From NCBI RefSeq assembly GCF_001303895.1, contig NZ_LJSD01000038.1, forward strand, positions 1 through 64,000: a DNA stretch of 64,000 nt. The letters are read 5' to 3'. The notes beneath the pieces are model-generated. The model saw nothing but the letters and a program-made list of their open reading frames with translations. It was not told where the DNA came from and searched no databases. This stretch comes from Mesorhizobium sp. 1M-11. GTDB taxonomy: Bacteria > Pseudomonadota > Alphaproteobacteria > Rhizobiales > Rhizobiaceae. Both the position numbers and the translations under genes were made by a program. Below, one piece after another: positions 58,631 to 64,000 of this stretch; position 1 is the stretch's first letter, and every line of letters begins with the position of its first letter.

Positions 58631-59392
58631 ATGTCTGGAAGCCAATCTCTCGATCGCGGCCTGGCGGTGCTCGAGCTCCTCGACAATTCGCCCAGGCCGG
58701 TCGGCATTCGTGAGATCGCGCGTCAGGTTTCCCTCAGCCCGACGATCGTCCAGCGCCTCGTCAAGACCCTGGCGGACCACAACTATGTCAAGCAGGACGA
58801 GGAGACCCGGCGCTACAGCATCGGTTACCGCGCGCTGAGCCTTGGCATGTCGCTGGCACGGACGGACAATCTGATCACCTATGCCCATGCCGAGCTCGAA
58901 AAACTTGCCGAAGAGCATCAGCTCAACGGATATCTCGGTACGCTCCATGGAACACGCGCGGTCTACCTGCTCTCCGTGCAGGGGAAGGGACCGGTGGCGA
59001 TCCGCAACGAGCCGGGAGAGGTGACCCATCTGCATACCACCGCGATGGGCAAGGTCCTCCTCGCATCGCTCACCGACGAACAGGCGGCGACCCTCATGGG
59101 GCCGGGGCCGATGGCACGGGTCACGGAAGCGACCATCACGGATCCGCGCCAATTGCTGGCCCAACTGGAAAGCATCCGCGCCAATGGCTACGCCACGGTC
59201 GTCGACGAGAATATCGCCGGCGTGACCTCCGTGGGGGCACCCGTACGCGGCGTTTCCGGGCGGATCATCGCCTCGTTGAGCGCAGCCTATGTGCGGCAAT
59301 TCTGTCCCGACCTGACGGTCGAGGCTGCGGCGCGCCTGCTGATGGACGCTGCGGGTCGCCTGTCGGCCAAGCTCGGCTACGCCTCGAAGTAA
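58631..59392 (+). CDS. IclR family transcriptional regulator
   Basis: 253-residue regulator from the ATG at 58631 (MSGSQSLDRG). The N-terminal winged helix-turn-helix has the IclR form SLDRGLAVLELL ... GIREIARQVSLSPTIVQRLV, and the C-terminal effector domain has HTTAMGKVLLA and VDENIAGVTSVGAPVR. An in-frame ATG at 58586 would add 15 residues that overlap an operator-like motif. It lies between the divergent amino acid importer operon and the co-directional PLP enzyme gene. The motif upstream of all three suggests it controls them together. Confidence 0.9.
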   Translation: MSGSQSLDRGLAVLELLDNSPRPVGIREIARQVSLSPTIVQRLVKTLADHNYVKQDEETRRYSIGYRALSLGMSLARTDNLITYAHAELEKLAEEHQLNGYLGTLHGTRAVYLLSVQGKGPVAIRNEPGEVTHLHTTAMGKVLLASLTDEQAATLMGPGPMARVTEATITDPRQLLAQLESIRANGYATVVDENIAGVTSVGAPVRGVSGRIIASLSAAYVRQFCPDLTVEAAARLLMDAAGRLSAKLGYASK

Positions 59393-59470
59393 CAGGCCGT
59401 TCCCTGGAAAGCTGTCGGCGCCCTTGACAGGCGCGGGACACGCACGTTAGCTATTCATAATCGTAACAGT

Positions 59471-59487
59471 GTTTCGATTATAGAAAC
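59471..59487. promoter_or_regulatory. IclR-type motif, copy 3 (full dyad)
   Basis: GTTTC-GATTATA-GAAAC, a perfect dyad with 5-bp arms, 28 bases before the PLP enzyme start. Its reverse complement contains TTTCTATAATCG, the core shared with copies 1 and 2. Confidence 0.7.
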
Positions 59488-59514
59488 ATATTCTCGCGAC
59501 CAGAGACCACCTCC

Positions 59515-60678
59515 ATGCATGATCATACGATTTGCGTTCAGCATCCCGAAGCTCCGATGGCAGGTTACGCCAGCCTGACGACGCCGACGCATCGCGCCTC
59601 GACGATCGTATTCGACAGCGCCGCCGCCTATGCGGCGCGGAAGGACCGGGGTCCCGACGGCTACACCTACGGCCTTTCCGGAACGCCCACGACCAAGGTT
59701 CTGGAACGCCAGATCAGCGACCTTCATCGGGGCAGCCATACCGTGATCGTGCCATCCGGGCAGGCAGCCATCGCGATGATCATGCTGGCTGTGCTGAAGC
59801 CCGGCGATCGCGTGCTCATTCCCGATACCGTCTACCCTCCGACCCGCGCGCTGTGCCGCAACTATCTGGCCGCCCGCGGGATCGACCATGTCATCTACGA
59901 TCCGGTCGGCCCGATCGACGACCTGCTCGATTCACGGACCAGGTTGGTCTGGATCGAATCGCCGGGTTCCACCACGATGGAGGTCCAGGACGTGGCGGCG
60001 ATCGTCCAGGCCTGCCACGCCCGGAATATCCTTGTCGGCTGCGACAACACCTGGGCGACGCCGCTCCTGTTCAAGCCTCTGCTGCACGGCGTCGACTTCG
60101 CGGTCGAGGCGCTGACCAAATATATCGGCGGGCATTCCGATCTGCTGCTGGGTTCCATAACCGTCCGCGACAAGGATCATTTCGCCTTGCTCAGGGAGAC
60201 GATGTCGACGCTGGGCATCGGCGTTTCGCCGGATGAATGTTCGCTGGCGCTGCGTGGCATCGAAACGATGGCCGTAAGGCTCCGGCATGTCGGCGCGGTC
60301 GCCCAGGGGTTTGCGGAGCGCCTGTCCGATCCGCAGGCCGGCTACACGGTGCTGCATCCCGCTCTTCCAGGCGCCGCGGGCCATGAAATCTGGAAACGGG
60401 ATTTCGAAGGAGCCAGCGGGGTGTTCAGCGTGGCGTTTCCCGCACAGGCCGCAACCCGTCTCGACGAATCGCTTCAGGGCCTCGCGCTGTTTGCCATCGG
60501 GGCATCCTGGGGGGGCACGCATAGCCTTCTCGCACCGATGTCGGTGGAGAACGACCGTCATTTCGGCCCGTATGGAAAGAGCCTTCTGCTGCGCGTCAGC
60601 ATCGGTCTCGAGGACGAAGCGGAGCTGTGGCAGGAGCTTCAGCGCGTCGTATCTTTGCTGGACAGCCCGGCGGAATAG
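59515..60678 (+). CDS. Cystathionine beta-lyase-like PLP enzyme
   Basis: 387-residue Cys/Met metabolism PLP enzyme. The Schiff-base lysine is in FAVEALTKYIGGHSDLLLG, the cofactor region has VIVPSGQAAIAMIML, and VWIESPGSTTMEVQDV is the conserved Asp/Glu strand. The size and the HSD motif after the lysine fit MetC-like beta-lyases. It cleaves C-S bonds of cystathionine, cystine or related amino acids, releasing ammonia, pyruvate and a thiol. It lies 122 bases after the IclR gene, behind its own copy of the operator-like motif. Confidence 0.88.
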   Translation: MHDHTICVQHPEAPMAGYASLTTPTHRASTIVFDSAAAYAARKDRGPDGYTYGLSGTPTTKVLERQISDLHRGSHTVIVPSGQAAIAMIMLAVLKPGDRVLIPDTVYPPTRALCRNYLAARGIDHVIYDPVGPIDDLLDSRTRLVWIESPGSTTMEVQDVAAIVQACHARNILVGCDNTWATPLLFKPLLHGVDFAVEALTKYIGGHSDLLLGSITVRDKDHFALLRETMSTLGIGVSPDECSLALRGIETMAVRLRHVGAVAQGFAERLSDPQAGYTVLHPALPGAAGHEIWKRDFEGASGVFSVAFPAQAATRLDESLQGLALFAIGASWGGTHSLLAPMSVENDRHFGPYGKSLLLRVSIGLEDEAELWQELQRVVSLLDSPAE

Positions 60679-60759
60679 ACCGAGATGCGGAGCTGACCGC
60701 GGGGCGGCCGGATTCTGCAAAAATGACCGGAATGCCGCTAAGGAAGCAGGTCGGACCGG

Positions 60760-61149
60760 TCACGGGTAGAGGTAGTACTTGGACCATTCCTCTTTGAGGA
60801 TCTTGTCTCCGATCCGGTAGCCGAAGTTCAGCACCTCCATATGATCGGGCGCTGTTTCGCATTTGAATTTCAGCCGGTACCACTCGCCCCGGCTGCGGAA
60901 GGCAGCAACCTTGCTCTTGATGGAATCTTCCGTCATTTCCGGCTGGCCGAACGCATAGGCCACGACCCGGTCGGCCTTGTAGTGCGGGTCGTCATGCGTG
61001 ATCCGGTCGAGCACCTCCGCGTCACAGCGTTGTTCCAACCGCGTCTGCGGATCGAGCTTCAGCAATCCGGCTTTCAGGCGACTGTCGAGGGCATGGGCTG
61101 TTGAACTGGCCGCCAGGATGGCGAGCGCGGTGAGCAAGGCTGTTCTCAT
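60760..61149 (-). CDS. DUF930 domain-containing exported protein
   Basis: 129-residue protein with a Sec signal peptide (about 1-20, cleavage after AHA). The mature part, with DPQTRLEQRCDAEVLDRI and YRLKFKCETAPDHMEVLNFG-like stretches and two cysteines, matches the DUF930 family of rhizobial periplasmic proteins. Start ATG at 61149 was chosen as the first that gives the signal peptide directly. Function unknown. It is divergent from the hydroxylase operon. Confidence 0.82.
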   Translation of the reverse strand: MRTALLTALAILAASSTAHALDSRLKAGLLKLDPQTRLEQRCDAEVLDRITHDDPHYKADRVVAYAFGQPEMTEDSIKSKVAAFRSRGEWYRLKFKCETAPDHMEVLNFGYRIGDKILKEEWSKYYLYP

Positions 61150-61491
61150 GGCCCGGGAAGCCACCATATTTTGTCCGACTAATCAACCCGTCACGAAGCC
61201 TCACGCGGGGACAGAAGGGCAAACCGCGCGACCGGTAACCGGCAACGCACCGCGAGACCCGCCGAGTTTGGCCGAAATGCCAAATAATTTGTCCTGATCG
61301 CCAATTTCGGACAGAGACGGCCTCGCCTACGCTGTCTGGAGGGTGGATTTCTCGTTGATGTTTCTGTTGCGCGCAGCCGTGGGAGCGGCCGGCGGAGGGG
61401 CGGCTTGCGCTTCGCATGGCGCAATCAACGGGGTCGCATCGCAAGACTTGAAGCCGCGCCGGCTTCGAGTAGGGGAACCTTGGAGGAGAAG
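61150..61491. other. Divergent intergenic region with repeated TTTGTCC boxes
   Basis: 342 bases without a gene. TTTGTCC occurs at 61170-61176 and 61288-61294, and an inverted GGACA at 61309-61313 pairs with the second (TGTCC-N14-GGACA). AraC-type activators often use such spaced half-sites, and an AraC gene lies after the hydroxylase operon. The site assignment is tentative. Confidence 0.45.
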
Positions 61492-63015
61492 ATGAAAGAA
61501 AAACCCTTTACCGGAGCCGAATATCTCGAAAGTCTCCGGGATGGCCGTGAGATCTATATCTACGGCGAACGGGTCAAGGATGTTACGACCCATCCCGCGT
61601 TCAGGAACAGCGCGCGCTCGATCGCACGCCTTTACGATGCGCTTCACGACGATACCGGCGGCGTGTTGACGACCCCCGTCGACAACGACCGGGGCACGTT
61701 CACCCACAAGTTCTTCAAGACGCCGCGCACGGCCCAGGATCTGCGCGAAAGCCGGGACGCCATCGCCGCCTGGCAGCGCATGGTCTATGGCTGGCTCGGC
61801 CGCACGCCCGACTACAAGGCGTCGCTGCTAGCGACGATGGATGCCAACAGTGCGTTCTATGCGCCTTACCAGCAGAATGCGCGCGACTGGTACAGGAAGG
61901 CGCAGAACCGCGTTCTTTATCTCAACCACGCCATTGCCCATCCGCCGATAGACCGGCACCTGTCGACAGACGCCACCGGCGACGTCTGCGTGCATGTCGA
62001 GAAGGAAACCGACGCGGGCATCGTCGTTTCGGGCGCGAAGGTCGTGGCAACGGGCTCGGCGTTGACGCACTACAATTTCGTCGCCCATTACGGCATGGTC
62101 ATCAACAAGAAGGAATATGGCGCGGTCTTCATCTCCTCGATGGACACGCCCGGCGTCAAACTGATCTCGCGCGCCTCTTATGAATTCCAGGCGGCGGCGG
62201 TCGGCAGTCCTTTCGACTATCCGCTGTCCAGCCGGCTGGACGAGAACGATTCCATCCTCGTCTTCGACAAGGCGCTGGTGCCGTGGGAAAACGTCCTCGC
62301 TTACGGTGATATCGAACGCAGCAGTTCCTTCCTGGTTCGCTCCGGCTTCATTCCGCGCTTCACGCTGCATGGGATGACCCGCCTGGCCGTCAAGCTGGAT
62401 TTCATTGCCGGCATGGTGCTGAAGGCGGTGGAAGCCACCGGGGTCAAGGATTTCCGTGGCGTGCAGGCCCAGATCGGCGAAATCATCGCCTGGCGCCATC
62501 TGTTCTGGTCGCTCACCGAGGCCATGATCGCCAATCCGACCGTATGGGAAGGCGATACCATGCAGCCCAACACCGAGGCGGGCCTGGCCTATCGCGTTCT
62601 GGCGCCCATTGCCTACCAGCGCATCAAGGAGATCATCGAGAACAATGTCGCCAGCGGCCTGATCTATGTGAACTCCAGCGCCGCCGACTGGAAGAGCAGC
62701 GAGATCCGGCCTTATCTCGATCGCTATCTGCGCGGCTCGCACGGCATCGAGGCGGTCGATCGCATCAAGCTGATGAAGCTGCTGTGGGATGCGATCGGAA
62801 GCGAGTTTGGCGGTCGCCACGAACTCTATGAGCGCAACTATGCCGGCAACCACGAGGATACGCGCATCCAGACACTCATGCACGCGCAGGCCACGGGTCT
62901 TGCCGCCGACTGGCGCGGCTTTGTCGAGAAGTGCATGGGCGAATATGACCTGGACGGGTGGACGACGCCCGACTTCGTCAACCCGGATGACATCAGCCTG
63001 ATTGGCCGTCGGTGA
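61492..63015 (+). CDS. hpaB: 4-hydroxyphenylacetate 3-monooxygenase oxygenase component (HpaB-like)
   Basis: 507-residue FADH2-dependent aromatic hydroxylase. The N-terminus [20 protein letters not shown] is diagnostic for the HpaB/PvcC/TftD family, and the acyl-CoA-dehydrogenase-like fold follows. [13 protein letters not shown] is the conserved substrate/flavin region, and [20 protein letters not shown] the central sheet. It ortho-hydroxylates a phenolic acid to a catechol with flavin from a partner reductase. GGAGGAGAAG is just upstream of the ATG at 61492. The reductase gene follows 52 bases downstream. Phenylacetate, phenol and chlorophenol substrates are all possible. Confidence 0.9.
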   Translation: MKEKPFTGAEYLESLRDGREIYIYGERVKDVTTHPAFRNSARSIARLYDALHDDTGGVLTTPVDNDRGTFTHKFFKTPRTAQDLRESRDAIAAWQRMVYGWLGRTPDYKASLLATMDANSAFYAPYQQNARDWYRKAQNRVLYLNHAIAHPPIDRHLSTDATGDVCVHVEKETDAGIVVSGAKVVATGSALTHYNFVAHYGMVINKKEYGAVFISSMDTPGVKLISRASYEFQAAAVGSPFDYPLSSRLDENDSILVFDKALVPWENVLAYGDIERSSSFLVRSGFIPRFTLHGMTRLAVKLDFIAGMVLKAVEATGVKDFRGVQAQIGEIIAWRHLFWSLTEAMIANPTVWEGDTMQPNTEAGLAYRVLAPIAYQRIKEIIENNVASGLIYVNSSAADWKSSEIRPYLDRYLRGSHGIEAVDRIKLMKLLWDAIGSEFGGRHELYERNYAGNHEDTRIQTLMHAQATGLAADWRGFVEKCMGEYDLDGWTTPDFVNPDDISLIGRR

Positions 63016-63067
63016 AATCCTTCACGTGGCGCAGGAGATGCCTGCGCCACCATCCTGGGTGGTGATC

Positions 63068-63568
63068 ATGACTGATGTTTCGCCTGCTGCGATGCGCAAG
63101 ACGCTCGGCCGTTTCTGCACCGGCGTCACGGTGATCGCGATCCAGCACGAAAATGGCGTTCACGCCATGACTGCCAACGCGTTCATGTCCGTGTCGCTGG
63201 AGCCGCCGCTGATCCTGGTGTCGATCGACAAGCGCGCCAGGATGCGGAACTATCTCGACCGGCCCGGCTGCGCCTTCGGCGTTTCGGTGCTGCATTCCAC
63301 GCAGGAAGCCGTCGCCTGGCATTTTGCCGGCCGCTCCGTCGCCGATGGCGAGACGGCGATCGACGTCGACGAAAACGGCTTTCCGTTCGTCATCGGCGCG
63401 ATCGCCCACGTCGCCTGCAGCCTCGAGCAGGCCCACGACGCCGGCGACCACACGCTCTATATCGGGCGCGTCTCGCGCCTGTGGAGTGGAACAGGCGAGC
63501 CGCTGCTGTTCCACAGCGGCAAGTTCGAACAGATCGAAAAAAGGGTGCTGGACGAACGCTGGGCCTGA
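63068..63568 (+). CDS. hpaC: Flavin reductase (HpaC-like)
   Basis: 166-residue NAD(P)H:flavin oxidoreductase of the HpaC/DIM6 family. RFCTGVTVIAI, MTANAFMSVSLEPPLILVSI and RNYLDRPGCAFGVSVL are the family signature stretches. It supplies FADH2 to the HpaB-like oxygenase encoded just upstream. Start ATG at 63068 (MTDVSP) gives the usual length. It converges on the AraC gene, with only 6 bases between the stops. Confidence 0.9.
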   Translation: MTDVSPAAMRKTLGRFCTGVTVIAIQHENGVHAMTANAFMSVSLEPPLILVSIDKRARMRNYLDRPGCAFGVSVLHSTQEAVAWHFAGRSVADGETAIDVDENGFPFVIGAIAHVACSLEQAHDAGDHTLYIGRVSRLWSGTGEPLLFHSGKFEQIEKRVLDERWA

Positions 63569-63574
63569 CGGAGT

Positions 63575-64000
63575 TCAGCCCGCCAGAATCCGGCTCGCGA
63601 AACGGCGGGGGGTCACGCCGACCTCCTTCTTGAACATGGTCACGAAGGAAGCGGGGCTTTCGTAGCCGAGATCCTGTGCGATCTCCTTGATCTGCCGGCC
63701 TTGCATCATCAGCGTCGCCGCCGCCACGACATGGGCGTGGCGGCGCCACTTGTCCAGGCTCAACCCGGTTTCGGCCTTGAACAGGCGTGCCATGTTGCGC
63801 TCGCTCATGCCGATGTTTTTCGCCCAGCCCGGCAATGTCTTCTTGTCGTCCGGCTTGGCCAGCAGCGCATCGCAATAGGCACGCAGGCGTGGATCCAGCG
63901 GTAGCGGCAGATCCAGGAAACCGGGCGGGGCGGCGAGCAGCTCGTCGATCAGCACCCAGGAGAGACGATCCTCCGGTCCGCCTGTCTCATAGCTGTCCGG
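63575..64000 (-). CDS. AraC family transcriptional regulator (partial)
   Basis: The C-terminal 142 codons are present; the frame runs off the window end at base 64000. The AraC DNA-binding domain with two helix-turn-helix units is complete (WAKNIGMSERNMARLFKAET, then IKEIAQDLGYESPASFVTMF, then VGVTPRRF). The upstream residues (YETGGPEDRLSW) continue in frame, so the effector domain lies outside. It faces the HpaBC operon and is the obvious candidate activator of it. Confidence 0.88.
   Translation of the reverse strand, partial: PDSYETGGPEDRLSWVLIDELLAAPPGFLDLPLPLDPRLRAYCDALLAKPDDKKTLPGWAKNIGMSERNMARLFKAETGLSLDKWRRHAHVVAAATLMMQGRQIKEIAQDLGYESPASFVTMFKKEVGVTPRRFASRILAG

Noticed and set aside
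1..64000. tRNA, rRNA, CRISPR arrays, riboswitches and integration sites
   Set aside because: I looked for cloverleaf arms, spaced direct repeats, and thiamine, cobalamin or SAM leader motifs near the transporters and saw none I could defend. A tRNAscan or Rfam search would be decisive.

Overview
The window looks like chromosomal DNA of a high-GC alphaproteobacterium, most plausibly a Mesorhizobium-like member of the Hyphomicrobiales (Rhizobiales). This is inferred from base composition, the density of ABC importers and LysR/TetR/IclR regulators, the DUF1326-DUF2182 pair, an alphaproteobacterial-type Mo-box and GC-rich palindromic intergenic repeats. I saw no rRNA, tRNA, CRISPR array, phage or insertion sequence. 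Nearly all of it is accessory metabolism: six ABC importers are present in whole or in part, most with catabolic enzymes beside them.

Layout. 1-2.5 kb: end of a dipeptide-type ABC operon with an M81 (MlrC-like) peptidase. 2.8-4 kb: FMN alpha-hydroxy-acid dehydrogenase. 4-7 kb (minus): DUF2182 and DUF1326 proteins, a frameshifted etfA remnant and a ChaA-type antiporter. 7.1-15.3 kb: a TetR gene divergent from a seven-gene operon (TIM-barrel epimerase, NAD epimerase, DapA-like aldolase, NMT1-type ABC importer, enolase-superfamily enzyme), with two copies of one inverted-repeat operator. 15.4-19.2 kb: tyrosine phosphatase, DUF1801 protein, nucleoside hydrolase, MFS exporter, then a palindromic repeat. 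19.7-24.2 kb: methyltransferase and a siderophore/heme-type ABC importer. 24.6-29.1 kb: sulfonate-type ABC importer, flavin monooxygenase and OsmC protein. 29.4-33 kb: DbpA-like helicase, PAP2 phosphatase, DUF2127 protein and several gene remnants. 33.3-40.9 kb: stress and detoxification genes (haloperoxidase-like hydrolase, NAD(P)-binding protein, DJ-1/PfpI protein, second hydrolase, ArsR-SRPBCC pair) with two LysR regulators. 41-43.3 kb: membrane PQQ glucose dehydrogenase. 43.6-47.4 kb: a probable molybdate/tungstate locus. 47.5-54.9 kb: TetR gene, small secreted protein and a 1987-residue LysM protein. 55-60.7 kb: M24 peptidase, polar amino acid ABC importer, IclR regulator and cystathionine beta-lyase-like enzyme. 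60.8-64 kb: DUF930 protein, HpaB/HpaC-type monooxygenase pair and a partial AraC regulator.

The strongest candidates for something undescribed are: (1) the 1987-residue protein at 48957-54920, which combines a LysM domain, a probable PD-(D/E)XK nuclease core and about 11-residue repeats, next to a TetR gene with its own operator; (2) the Mo-box-controlled locus at 43.5-47.4 kb pairing a ModA-like protein that has no signal peptide with a BtuCD-type importer; (3) the TetR-controlled sugar-acid-like pathway at 7.1-15.3 kb. Smaller finds are several operators readable as perfect inverted repeats, and decayed fragments of etfA, a phosphatase, a probable COG4705-like membrane protein and a possible PIN-like protein.
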